Source of the DNA: Arenicola marina
Taxonomy: Eukaryota; Annelida; Polychaeta; Arenicolidae
DNA length: 64,000 bases
Assembly (NCBI GenBank): GCA_964019135.1
Contig: OZ025255.1
Span: 3,348,001 to 3,412,000 of the forward strand
Direction of reading: 5' to 3'
Positions within the stretch are counted from its first letter, which is position 1, and every line of letters begins with the position of its first letter. This document shows, piece after piece, positions 25,246-35,404 of this stretch. A program made the position numbers and the translations under genes. Under the pieces are notes generated by a model. It saw only the letters and a list, made by a program, of their open reading frames with translations. It was not told the origin of the DNA and ran no database searches.

Positions 25246-26455
25246 AATAATAATAATATCTTTATTGTCATATAAAAGAGGTTGCATTATACATTGTAGC
25301 GGTAAAAGTACACAATATAACAACATGACAAAAGCTGAAGCCAAGGCTTGTACGCTTGTACTAGATTATGAAACGGCGTGTCCACAGGCATAATACTCTT
25401 TAGTAGAGAGTTTTTGACTGTCCTTTTGAATAGCGTCATCGAAGATCTAAATTCAACTTCACTGAACCACTTATTAAAGAAGCATATACTTTGGTAGTTA
25501 AACGACTTTTTAAATTTCTCCGTTTTAAACTTTAGAAGGTGCAAACCCTGGGCTGACCTCGTTTGATACTTATGAACTTTAAAGTTGTCAATATATAAGT
25601 CATGTTCAGACTTCGGTACATCATTATGAAAATATTTATATATGCAGATAATCACGCAATATTCAAATATATGGGATACAGGCAAGATGTTATACTTATA
25701 AAATATAGGCGGAGTGGGCGAGTATTTATTGCAACCGTCGTACTGTACTGCTCGTTTTTGCAAAACTACAATAGAATTCAAATACGAATCGTATGACGCC
25801 CCCCATATTTCAATTGCATAGCTTAAGTATGGATATATAAAACTGTAATACATAGTACGGAGCGTCTCGACTGTCAGCACCTTCCTGGCCTTGGTAATTA
25901 TAGCCAATCCTCTTGATATTTTCCCCTCGATATATGATATATGATGACCCACTCTAACCCACTGTCTATATACACGCCCAAGAACTTCATAGATGTAACC
26001 TGCTCGATTGCATGTCCTGCTATCTTTACATGCCTTTGGACAATGAATTTCCTACGGGGTGACTTAAATACCATACATTTAGTTTTGCTCAGATTAATAG
26101 TCAACTTATTCAGTTGTAACCACTGTTGTATCTTCTCTAGTTCCATGTTTAATGTTGTAACCATATCATCAATATCCCTCACTGTTAGAAAGAAATTTGA
26201 GTCGTCTGCAAATAAAATGCAGAAAAGTTTAGTACTGACAGTGGCTAAGTCATTAATGTAAATTAGGAAAAGTAATGGTCCTAGGATTGAACCCTGTGGA
26301 ACTCCGCATCTTACCCTTAACCTGGTTGATTTGGTGTTGTCATATTCCACATATTGTTCCCTGGAGTTCAAATAACATTGAAACTACTTCCCTGCTATAC
26401 CACTAACCCCGTATTTCTCCAATTTTGAAAGCAATATCTCATGGTATACGTTTAC
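25246..26455 (-). mobile_element. CR1/L2/Crack-group LINE fragment, 5'-truncated
   Basis: Minus strand, inserted inside array D. Reading from 26455 down, the frame begins in the middle of the RT domain (VNVYHEILLSKLEKYGVSGI). It hits a TAG where the family normally has Trp, and continues with RCGVPQGSILGPLLFLIYIN and the catalytic FADDSNFF. A one-base deletion near 25945-25950, after GLEWV, shifts into the second frame (HHISYIEGKISRGL, then TMYYSFIYPYLSYAIEIWGA). It ends at 25287 with a short 3' UTR containing AATAAA and a (TATT)-like tail at about 25246-25260. The RT style and microsatellite-like 3' end are typical of the CR1/L2/Crack groups. It is dead. Confidence 0.9.
25287..26371 (-). pseudogene. 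Reverse transcriptase remnant of the CR1/Crack-like LINE
   Basis: Two overlapping open segments (26371-25898 and 25952-25287) form one RT/C-terminal region broken by a frameshift near 25945-25950; a nonsense codon lies just upstream near 26380. The catalytic Asp pair (FADD) is present. The upstream endonuclease and first RT motifs are missing. Confidence 0.85.
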
Positions 26456-26457
26456 GT

Positions 26458-28050
26458 TTAGCCTCCGTCACCTCGAATGTAGCCTCCGTCATCCAGAATA
26501 TAATCTCCGTCACCCAGAATGTAGCCTAGCTCCGTCACCCAAAATTAAATCTCCGTCACCCAGAATGTAGCCTCCATCACCCAGATTGTAGCCTCCGTCA
26601 CCCTGAATGTAGCCTCCGCCACCAAGAATGTAGCCTCCGTCACCCCAAATGTCGCCTCCGTCACCCAGAATGTAGCCTCCGCCACCCAGAATGTAGCCTC
26701 CGTCACCCCAAATGTCGCCTCCGTCACCCAGAATGTAGCCTCCGCCACCCTGAATGTAGCCTCCGTCACCCAGAATGTAGTCTCCGTCACCCAGAATGTA
26801 GCCTACGTCACCTCGAATGTCACCTCAGTCACTCAGAATGCAATCTCTGTCACCCAAAATGTCTCCTGCGTCACCCAGAATGTAGCCTCCGTCACGCAAA
26901 ATGTAATCCCCGTCACAGAGAATGTAATCTCCGTCACCCAGAATGTAGCCTTCGTCACCCAGAATGTAACCTCTGCCACCCAGAATGTCGCCTCCGTCAC
27001 CCCGAATGTCGCCTCAGTCACCCAGAATGCAATCTCTGTCACCCAAAATATCTCCTGCGTCACCCAGAATGTAGCCTCCGTCACGCAGAATGTAATCCCC
27101 GTCACAGAGAATGTAATCTCCGTCACCCAGAATGTAGCCACCGTCACCCAGAATGTAACCTTCGTCACCCAGAATGTAACCTCTGCCACCCAGAATGTAA
27201 TCTCCGTCACCCAGCATGTAATCTCAGTCACCCATAATGTCGCCTCCGTCACCCAGCATGCAATCTCTGTCACCCAGAAAGTCGCCCCCGTCACCCAAAA
27301 TGTAGCCTACGTCACCCTGAATGTCGCCTCCGTCCCCCCGAATGTCGCCTCAGTCACCCAGAATGCAATCTCCGTCACCCAGAATGTCTCCTGCGTCACC
27401 CAGAATGTCGCCTTCGTCACCCAAAATCTCACCTACGTCACCCATAATGTAGCCTCCGTCACCCAGAATGTCGCCTCCGTCACAGAGAATGTAATCTCCG
27501 TCACCCAGAATGTAGCCACCGTCACCCAGAATGTAGCCTTTGTCACCCAGAATGTAACCTCTGCCACCCAGAATGTCGCCTCCGTCACCCAGAATGTAAC
27601 CTCCGTCACCCAGAATGTAGTCTCCGTCACCCAGAATGTAGCCTTCGTCACCCAGAATGTAATCTCCGTCACCGAGAATGTCGCCTCAGTCACCCATAAT
27701 GTCGCCTCCGTCACCCAGAATGCAATCTGTCACCCAGAAAGTCGCCCCCGTCACCCAAAATGTAGCCTCCGTCACCCAGAATGTCGCCTCCGTCACCCAG
27801 AATGCAATCTCCGTCACCCAGAATGTCTCCTGCGTCACCCAGAATGTCACCTGCGTCACCCAGAATGTCGCCTCCGTCACCCAGAATGTCACATACGTCA
27901 CTGAGAATGTAATCTCCGTCACTGAGAATGTAATCTCCGTCACCTAGAATGTCGCCACTGTCACCCAGAATGTAGCCTCCGTCACCCAGAAGGTCGTATC
28001 TGTCACCAAGCCTCTGTCATCCAGACTGTAGCCTCCGCCACCCAGAATGC
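26458..28050. repeat. 21-bp minisatellite array (D), right part, about 76 copies
   Basis: Same 21-bp unit as 24655-25245, with variants cagaatgtcgcctccgtcac, gagaatgtaatctccgtcac and cagaatgtctcctgcgtcac. Together the two parts hold about 100 copies. Confidence 0.95.
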
Positions 28051-28254
28051 AGCTGGCTGACCAAGCTGGCTGAGTGTTGATCATGTCGCGCCCTGTCCCC
28101 GATCAAGGGGTACCCCCCCCCCCCCCCCTTACACCGTCGGCCGCCCCCGTCGTCCCGGAAACGGCCGACAGATTATACCTGACCAGCTGTCGCCGTCTCT
28201 CTCTCGTGGCGGACAGACGGCATTCATTGTGCTTTACTTGCTGGCCCGGGGCCC
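28051..28254. other. Unique spacer with a C16-18 run
   Basis: Contains gatcatgtcgcgccctgtcc, a poly-C run near 28120-28137, and GC-rich unique sequence. I see no convincing gene or RNA. Confidence 0.5.
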
Positions 28255-28660
28255 GACCTGACGTATGGCCTGACGTATGGCCTGACGTATGGCCTGACGT
28301 ATGGCCTGACGAATGGCCTGACGTATGGCCTGACGTATGACCTGACGTATGGCCTGACGTATGGCCTGACGTATGGCCTGACGTATGGCCTGACGTATGG
28401 CCTGACGTATGGCCTGGCGTATGGCCTGGCGTATGGCCTGACGTATGGCCTGACGTATGGCCTGACGTATTGCCTGACGTATGGCCTGGCGTATGGCCTA
28501 ACGTATGGCCTGACGTATGGCCTAACGTATGGCCTGACGTATGGTCTGACGTATGGCCTGTCCCGTATGGCCTGTCATGTATGGCCTGTCACGTATGACC
28601 TGTCCCGTATGGCCTGTCACGTATGGCCTGTCACGTATGACCTGTAACGTATGGCCGAGA
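28255..28660. repeat. 12-bp minisatellite array (E), about 33 copies
   Basis: The unit is tgacgtatggcc. Each copy has a TGACGTAT, close to an ATF/CREB site. Near 28560 the copies drift to tgtcccgtatggcc and tgtcacgtatggcc. Confidence 0.95.
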
Positions 28661-28739
28661 AAGTGAGGGGGTCATGGGTCAAAGGGGGTGTTACCAGGGA
28701 GGAAGGGTGTGGGTGAGATTCATCATAGACTGGTGGGCT

Positions 28740-29030
28740 TTGGGGCTCAGGGGGGAAATGTAAGCCTGGTGAGTAGGGTGGTGGGGTTGGGGAGGTGGGT
28801 AGGGTAGGAGAGGTTGGGGAGGTGGGTAGGGTGGAGTGAGGTTGGGGAGGTTGGTAGGTGGGTAGGGCGGTGGAGTGGGTAGGGCGATGGGGTGAGGTTG
28901 GGGAGGTGGGTAGGGTAGGGTGGTGGAGTGAGGTTGGGGAGGTGGGTAGGGCGGCGGGGTGGGGTTGGGGAGGGAGTGGGTCGGGTGGAGGGTGAGGCTG
29001 GAGAGGGGGGGGTGAGGCTGGGGTGGGGGG
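28740..29030. repeat. Imperfect G-rich minisatellite (F)
   Basis: Degenerate 25- to 31-bp units contain gaggttggggaggtgggtag. The minus strand is pure-pyrimidine-like and gives a Pro-rich open frame (28617-29213), which I do not accept as a protein without transcript evidence. Confidence 0.85.
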
Positions 29031-29037
29031 GGGAGAC

Positions 29038-29135
29038 GCCATCTTGCCGCGTGATCTCCACTGGGACCGTCTGTCGCGGAGTCTGCGCACCACACACTTC
29101 CGGAGCCAACAGGCACTTCCAGCTTCCGGGAAATA
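29038..29135 (-). promoter_or_regulatory. Candidate TATA-less promoter / first exon facing left
   Basis: On the minus strand, two ETS-type sites (29123-29129 and 29096-29103, reading CCGGAAG) and a weaker ggaagtg lie 50-90 nt upstream of caagATGGCG. That element (29046-29038) fits a YY1 site overlapping a start codon, with the ATG at 29042-29040. This arrangement is common in animal housekeeping promoters. The sequence downstream on the minus strand is array F, so no exon structure can be followed. The presumed product start, MASPPPTPASPP, would be repeat-encoded. Confidence 0.4.
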
Positions 29136-29269
29136 ATGACAGCGGCTCGATAGCATGATGGGTGATAAGGGGCGGGGGTGGGGGGGGAGGGGGCTGGCCG
29201 CTGGGTGGGCCATTTGGGCTGGGGGCTGTTTCGGGATTGACCTAGCTTGTTGGACTAGGTAGGCCTAGG

Positions 29270-31870
29270 GGCTGGGTCTGGGTGGGAGGGTGTGGGTTAT
29301 GAGGGCTGGGGTCGTGTCTGGGTGGGAGGGTGTGGGTCATGGGGGCTGGGGTGGTGTCTGGGTGGGAGGGTGTGGGTTATGAGGGCTGGGGTGGTGTCTG
29401 GGTGGGAGGGTGTGGGTCATGGAGGCTGGAGCAGCGTGGGGGTGGGTGGGTGTGAGTTATGGGGGCTGGGGCAGTGTGGGGGTGGGTGGGTGTGGGTTAT
29501 GGGGGCTGGGGCAGTGTGGGGGTGGGTGGGGGTGGGTTATGGGGGCTGGGGCAGTGTCGGGGAGGGTGGGTGGGTGTGGGTTATGGGGGCTGGGGCAGTG
29601 TCGGGGTGGGTGGGTGTGGGTTATGGGGGCTGGGGCAGTGTCGGGGAGGGTGAGTGGGTGTGGGTTTTGGGGGCTGGGGCAGTGTCGGGGAGGGTGGGTG
29701 GGTGTGGGTTATGGGGGCTGGAGCAGTGTCGGGGTGGGTGGGTGTGGGTTATGGGGGCTGGGGCAGTGTCGGGGAGGGTGGGTGGGTGTGGGTTATGGGG
29801 GCTGGGGCAGTGTCGGGGAGGGTGGGTGGGTGTGGGTTATGGGGACTGGTGGAGTGTGGGGGTGGGTGGGTTGAATGTGGGTTATGGGGGCTGGTGCAGT
29901 GTCGGGGTGGGTGGGTGTGGGTTATGGGGTCTGGGGCAGTGTCTGGGTGGGAGGGTGTGGGTCATGGGGGCTGGGGCAGTGTCTAGGTGGGAGGGTGTGG
30001 GTCATGGGGGCTGGGGTGGTGTCTGGGTGGGAGGGTGTGGGTTATGAGGGCTGGGGTGGTGTCTGGGTGGGAGGGTGTGGGTCATGGGGGCTGGAGCAGC
30101 GTGGGGGTGAGTGGGTGTGAGTTATGGGGGCTGGGGCAGTGTGGGGGTGGGTGGGTGTGGGTTAAGGGGGCTGGGGCAGTGTCGGGGAGGGTGGGTGGGT
30201 GTGGGTTATGGGGGCTGGGGCAGTGTGGGGGTGGGTAGGTGTGGGTTAAGGGGGCTGGGGCAGTGTCGGGGTGGGTCGGTGTGGGTTATGGGGGCTGGGG
30301 CAGTGTCGGGGTGGGTGGGTGTGGGTTATGGGGGCTGGGGCAGTGTGGGGGTGGGTAGGTGTGGGTTAAGGGGGCTGGGGCAGTGTCGGGGTGGGTGGGT
30401 GTGGGTTATGGGGGCTGGGGCAGTGTGGGGGTGGGTAGGTGTGGGTTAAGGGGGCTGGGGCAGTGTCGGGGTGGGTGGGTGTGGGTTATGGGGGCTGGGG
30501 CAGTGTGGGGGTGGGTAGGTGTGGGTTAAGGGAGCTGGGGCAGTGTCGGGGTGGGTGGGTATGGGTTATGGGGGCTGGGGCAGTGTGGGGGTGGGTAGGT
30601 GTTGGTTAAGGGGGCTGGGGCAGTGTCGGGGTGGGTGGGTGTGGGTTATGGGGGCTGGGGCAGTGTGGGGGTGGGTAGGTGTGGGTTAAGGGGGCTGGGG
30701 CAGTGTCGGGGTGGGTGGGTGTGGGGTAAGGAGGCTGGGACAGTGTGGGGGTGGGTGGGTATGGGTTATGGGGGCTGGGGCAGTGTCGGGGTGGGTGGGT
30801 GTGGGTTATGGGGGCTGGGGCAGTGTGGGGGTGGGTAGGTGCGGGTTAAGGGGGCTGGGGCAGTGTCGGGGTGGGTGGGTGTGGGTTATGGGGGCTGGGG
30901 CAGTGTGGGGGTGTGGGTGTGGGTTAAGGGGCTGGGGCAGTGTGGGGGTGGGTAGGTGTGGGTTAAGGGGGCTGGGGCAGTGTCGGGGTGGGTAGGTGTG
31001 TGGGTTAAGGGGGCTGGGGCAGTGTCGGGGTGGTGGGTGTGGGTTACGAGGCTGGTGCAGTGTGGGGGTGGGTAGGTGTGGGTTAAGGGGGCTGGGATAG
31101 TGTGGGGGTGGGTGTCTGAGTTATGGGGGCTGGGGCAGTGTGGGGGTGGGTAGGTGTGGGTTATGGGGGCTGGTGCAGTGTGGGGGTGGGTAGGTGTGGG
31201 TTAAGGGGGCTGGGACAGTGTGGGGGTGGGTGTCTGTGAGTTATGGGGGCTGGGGCAGTGTGGGGGTGGGTAGGTGTGGGTTATGGGGGCTGGGGCAGTG
31301 TGGGGTGAGTGGGTATGGGTTATGGGGGCTGGGGCAGTGTGGGGGTGGGTGGGTGTGGGTTATTAGGGCTGGGGCAGTGTGGGGGTGGGTAGGTGTGGGT
31401 TAAGGGGGCTGGGACAGTGTGGGGGTGGGTGTCTGTGAGTTATGGGGGCTGGGGCAGTGTGGGGGTGGGTAGGTGTGGGTTATGGGGGCTGGTGCAGTGT
31501 GGGGGTGGGTAGGTGTGGGTTAAGGGGGCTGGGACAGTGTGGGGGTGGGTGTCTGTGAGTTATGGGAGCTGGGGCAGTGTGGGGGTGGGTAGGTGTGGGT
31601 TATGGGGGCTGGGGCAGTGTGGGGGTGAGTGGGTATGGGTTATGGGGGCTGGGGCAGTGTGGGGGTGGGTGGGTGTGGGTTATTAGGGCTGGGGCAGTGT
31701 GGGGGTGGGTAGGTGTGGGTTAAGGGGGCTGGGACAGTGTGGGGGTGGGTGTCTGTGAGTTATGGGGGCTGGGGCAGTGTCGGGGTGCGTGGGTGTTGGT
31801 TAAGGGGTAGGGGCAGTTTTGGGGTGGGTGGGTGTGGGTTATGGAGGCTGTTGCAGTGTCGGGGTGGGTG
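29270..31870. repeat. 40-bp G-rich minisatellite array (G), about 65 copies with 80-bp dimers
   Basis: The unit has core gtgggttatgggggctgggg followed by cagtgtgggggtgggtgggt. Between about 30120 and 30900 two unit types alternate (ttatg with gtgtggg; ttaag with gtgtcgg), giving an 80-bp higher-order unit. Later a third type with gtgtctgtgagttatg appears. Many G3-5 runs make the plus strand a candidate for quadruplex formation. Open frames of up to about 250 codons are repeat translations. Confidence 0.95.
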
Positions 31871-32290
31871 GGGGCGGGTTGGCCGTGCCCCTCCCCCCGC
31901 CCCACATCTCCCTCCGGCCTGCCATGATTGAGTTCGATTGGATGCACCCTGACAAGGGTGTCGTTTTGTGTTATTTAACCCGTGACGGTGGCGGAGTTGC
32001 TTCGACACCAAGCATTGTGGCCCAGGGATGGGTGTGACCAGGGGGAGGTCGGAAGGGGGGTTGTCAGGGACATTGCGCATGTCGTAGGGTGAGAGTCGAC
32101 GTGATGTGAGAGGGGTGGGGTAGGGGGTCGTAGGGTGAGGGTCGAGTTGTAATCAGATGCATTCCCCTTAATTTGCCGGAGTCGGGTGGGTCCCCTGAGA
32201 CTGGCCCCGTGGCCTGGCCCCCTGGCGGAACGCGCCAGTACTAGTGGCGGTCAACAAGCCACGGCGAGGGCCACGTGCTTCTAGCTGCCT
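31871..32290. other. Unique GC-rich intergenic sequence
   Basis: No supported gene. It contains short open frames without splice or codon evidence, and leads into the promoter-like cluster at 32291. Confidence 0.45.
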
Positions 32291-32339
32291 GTTCCTATGA
32301 CAACCGTATCCCGTAGAGATGAGCTCGGAAGCCGGAAGT
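32291..32339 (+). promoter_or_regulatory. Candidate promoter: RFX X-box plus ETS site
   Basis: GTTCCTATGACAAC at 32291-32304 fits the RFX X-box consensus (two inverted half-sites around AT). About 30 bp downstream, gccggaagta is an ETS-type site. Both sit just upstream of a candidate first exon with a perfect GTAAGT donor. X-boxes are frequent in promoters of ciliary genes, but this is only a motif match. Confidence 0.4.
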
Positions 32340-32364
32340 AGTTTACGCAGGAAGCGACCCCTGT

Positions 32365-32415
32365 ATGTTGGTGCGCGGGACCGGGGTGGGTGGCGGGGGG
32401 GGCGGGGGGGTTTTC
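32365..32415 (+). CDS. Candidate first coding exon (Gly-rich start) before a 112-bp intron
   Basis: ATG at 32365 opens 17 codons (MLVRGTGV then a Gly run) and ends in phase 0 at a consensus donor TTC/GTAAGT (32416). The intron 32416-32527 ends with a pyrimidine-rich acceptor tcccctcctacag. The splice pair is good; the coding status is doubtful because the exon is mostly G-run. It may be 5' UTR instead. Confidence 0.3.
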
Positions 32416-32527
32416 GTAAGTAATTGTCATGGTGACGGCCCCCCCCGCCTTCAGTCCCCCCCCCCCCTCCCTCCCCCCCCCCCCCGGCCCCCCGCGGCTC
32501 CCCCTAATGTGACCTCCCCTCCTACAG

Positions 32528-32626
32528 CTGTCTGTGTCGCTAGCCGTCGGGCCCTGCCGGTCTCAAGGCTCACGGTCCACTTGGTCAGACTATCCTACCA
32601 CTGGCTGCTTCATTGTTGCCCACTGA
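32528..32626 (+). CDS. Candidate second exon of the short GC-rich gene
   Basis: It follows the acceptor at 32521-32527. Continued in phase 0, it reads 32 codons (LSVSLAVGPCRSQGS... ending FIVAH) to the TGA at 32624-32626. The total product would be about 49 residues. No family is recognised and no AATAAA is obvious downstream, so this could be a non-coding transcript or a false model. Confidence 0.25.
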   Translation: MSVSLAVGPCRSQGSRSTWSDYPTTGCFIVAH

Positions 32627-33203
32627 TCGAATAATTATTTACGCTGTGTAGTTTCTCTCGCCCTCATATATTGCTATATAACATGAAGGCATTTAGCACG
32701 ACTCCAGTATCAATGTATTGTCCAGGCTGAGCGGGTATTTCCCCCGCGGCATGTAATGGTATTCTTGTATTATTATATTTTAGCTATATAATGTATTATT
32801 GCGAGACATTTGGCGTCAGTTCTTCCAGCTACAGATTCGTAACAGGACATTTACATCCCATATACATACCCCCCCCCCCCCCCCCACTCCCCCACCCACG
32901 CCGTCTAATCAATAGGTTAAAGCAACACGTTTTCCATGGGATTGTAGCTTGGCGGACTAGGCGTCTGTCCCCGGCATAGTCTGCTCCACGAACTCCCCTC
33001 ACCGAGGACAGTCCGTCCCCTCGCTGAGTGGGCCAGCCGCATCTGCACCCCCACCGGGTGACCACCGCCCTACCCCAGCGCCGGCCCGACATCCGCACAC
33101 ATCGTCAGCGATGTCGGGGTTAAGTTACCAGCTCGGCTCGTGGTTTGCCGGTTTCCAAAAAATAACGCCATTCCCGGTCGAAGCTTGATCCGTGGCTGTA
33201 GAC
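32627..33203. other. Unique sequence with C-run, no supported gene
   Basis: AT-rich then GC-rich sequence with a C17 tract near 32870. Small open frames lack any supporting signal. Confidence 0.4.
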
Positions 33204-33289
33204 ATGGCGGCTGAGGGCGGAACCGGAAGTCAGCGTAACCACCGTCATCAGAGACCACGTGACCAGCGCGATCAGAGACCACGTGACCA
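33204..33289 (+). promoter_or_regulatory. Candidate promoter / first exon with YY1-like, ETS and two E-box sites
   Basis: The cluster contains gacATGGCGGC (33201-33210), CCGGAAGT (33223-33230), and CACGTGAC at 33256 and 33280 in a 24-bp tandem duplication. The ATG at 33204 opens a frame (MAAEGGTGSQRN...) that runs into the 36-bp repeat and stops at 33420-33422, at the LINE junction. That downstream part is not a credible protein. I read this as a TATA-less promoter or first exon of an unidentified plus-strand gene. Confidence 0.4.
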
Positions 33290-33295
33290 CATGGG

Positions 33296-33422
33296 TGACG
33301 CGCTAATCACAGCCATTGCTGGCAATATGAATGACGCGCTAATAACAGACATTGATGGCAATATGAATGACGCACTAATCACAGACATTGATGGCAATAT
33401 GAATGACGCACTAATCACATAA
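33296..33422. repeat. 36-bp minisatellite (H), first block
   Basis: About 3.5 units of a 36-bp repeat with cacagacattgatggcaat followed by atgaatgacgcactaat. It is interrupted by a LINE fragment and resumes at 34500. Confidence 0.9.
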
Positions 33423-34499
33423 TATACCCAAAACAAAATTTATGGTATTTCACATGCCCCAAAAGAAAATTACTGTTCCGGAGCTTCTTATCGATGGGAA
33501 CAAAATTGAACACGTTGCAAGCTTTAATTTACTGGGCCTCACATTGGATACACATTTGAACTGGCATAGCCATATAAATAAAGTTGCAGCAAAAATAAAT
33601 AAGGTTACGGGCGTACTTTCTAGATTAAAGAACATTCTTCCGCTCCACATTCTAATCACCATCTATAATTCGTTAATTATACCACATTTATATTATTGTA
33701 TACTTGTATGGGGTCACCAAATAGAAAGATTAAGTAAACTGCAGAAAAAAGTTATCAGAATAATAACAAATAGCAAAATAAACTCTCACACAGAACCGCT
33801 GTTTAAGGACTTGCGGCAACTAAAATTAAGAGACCTGCACAAACTGCAAGAACTGAAATGTTACCATAAATATGTTAATAATGAACTTCCCATATACTTC
33901 CACCAAGCCTGGTCGTTTCAAAGGATATCCGATATACATCACCACAACACCAGACAAAAGCACAATTTTCAAACCACGAAAACCAAACATAAATTTGCCC
34001 ACCATTGCCTCAGGTACTCAATGCCAGAAATCATGAATAATACCCCACAAATTATATTGAGTAAAACAACAACTCATACTCTAAAGGGATTCACACAGTA
34101 TATCAAGAAGAACATCATCGAAACATACACCTATGAATGTACCATACAGAACTGTTATGTTTGTTCACAACATGTTCAGCTATAATGGGATACAAATACA
34201 GTAGTCTTATATTATATGCATTATGCTAAATGATCTGCGGTTGTTAATTTATGTTTCGTTATTTCTTTAATACCTTATCATACAAAATTAAGCTTTGTTT
34301 TGTTTTTTTGAGGTGGGTTCCATGCCAGCGACATTTATGTTTTAATCGGACTCTCCTCGGCCAATGCCACTTTGTATCCGGTATTAGTGTAACCTTATTT
34401 TGATCCCATATATGCGTCTCTTTTTATTATCATGCACTGTTTATCATCATGTATTCCATGAAACATGGCATTGGTTAAATAAATGATATTCTCTCTCTC
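33423..34499 (+). mobile_element. CR1/L2-group LINE 3' fragment inserted in array H
   Basis: The open segment 33442-34185 (about 247 codons) encodes the thumb and C-terminal part of a CR1/L2/Crack-type RT: FNLLGLTLDTHLNW, then YNSLIIPHLYYCILVWG, KLQKKVIRIITNSK and THTEPLFKDL-like motifs. The catalytic FADD and the endonuclease are absent (5' truncation). A roughly 310-bp AT-rich 3' UTR contains AAATAAATG near 34478 and ends in a short (CT)n tract. The flanks are both 36-bp repeat, so it landed within the array. The remaining frame is intact, suggesting a fairly young copy. Confidence 0.88.
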
Positions 34500-34615
34500 T
34501 CACAGACATTAATGGCAATATGAATGACGCACTAATCACAGGTATTGATGGCAATATAAATGACGCGCTAATCACAGACATTGATGGCAATGTGAATGAC
34601 GCGCTATTCACACAT
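34500..34615. repeat. 36-bp minisatellite (H), second block
   Basis: About three further units of the 36-bp repeat right of the LINE fragment. Confidence 0.88.
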
Positions 34616-34930
34616 ATTCCCGGTTTGCTGATGTTCTTCAGTGCGGAAATAATGATCTTTCTGGTATCTATTTTGTCCAGAGATCTTACAAATCTAATTC
34701 AAGAATATATATTCTATAGCATACATAACTTGGTGCCCGATGTGTGCCGAGTATAACCTGTTATATAGCTATGATATGGACCGGTATACACTTTTCCATG
34801 CGAATCTGAGTGCACACGAATGACATAATTATATGTTTTGTTGCGTAGCAACCAGGCATGTCGAGCGGGTAACCTAACAGATAGGACTGTTAAACTGTTC
34901 TTAATCTTGTAAAATATGAGACCAGCATAT
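34616..34930. other. Unique AT-rich sequence between repeat blocks
   Basis: No open frame or RNA recognised. Confidence 0.4.
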
Positions 34931-35220
34931 TGTTAGTCCTCAGATATTGTTGACAATATGAATGACGCGCCACTCATTGTTGACAATATGAATGATATGC
35001 TAGTCACAGATATTGTTGACGCGCCAGTCATTGTTGACAATATGAATGACGTGCTAGTCCACAGAGATTGTTGGCAATATGAATGACGTGCCAGTCATTG
35101 TTGACAATATGAATGACGTGCTAGTCCTCAGATATTGTTGACAATATGAATGACGCGCCAGTCATTGTTGACAATATGAACGACGTGCTAGTCCACAGAG
35201 ATTGTTGGCAATATGTTTGA
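34931..35220. repeat. Related minisatellite (H), third block, 27- to 42-bp units
   Basis: Units share caatatgaatgacg with the 36-bp repeat but carry attgttgacaatatg and ctagtccacag. Several copies contain a CAG preceded by pyrimidines, resembling the acceptor at 35234-35244. Confidence 0.85.
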
Positions 35221-35244
35221 CGTGGCTTACGTGTTGGTCTACAG

Positions 35245-35404
35245 GCGCGAGGCTGGCCTCCGTCTGGTCTGTCGGAATGTATTGGATGTCCCTCTATCGC
35301 TGTGTTGTTTATGGTTTTGCCCCAATCCAGACAGACTGCACACATCACGCCACACACAGACAGCGCAAGGTCTGCGTCGAACCAATGTGACGTTTCGTCT
35401 CTAG
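35245..35404 (+). CDS. Candidate terminal exon after repeat block H
   Basis: A possible acceptor is gttggtctacag, ending at 35244. All three forward frames stay open for about 135 nt. Stops in the different frames fall between 35388 and 35410; one frame, reading REAGLRLVCRNVLDVPLSL, stops with TAG at 35402-35404. An AATAAA lies at 35610-35615. The frame cannot be fixed without the preceding exon, and there is no recognised domain. Confidence 0.28.

Noticed and set aside
33192..33422. MAAEGGTGSQ... open frame as a protein
   Set aside because: More than half is translated 36-bp repeat, and the stop codon is supplied by the LINE junction; only the promoter/first-exon idea is kept.
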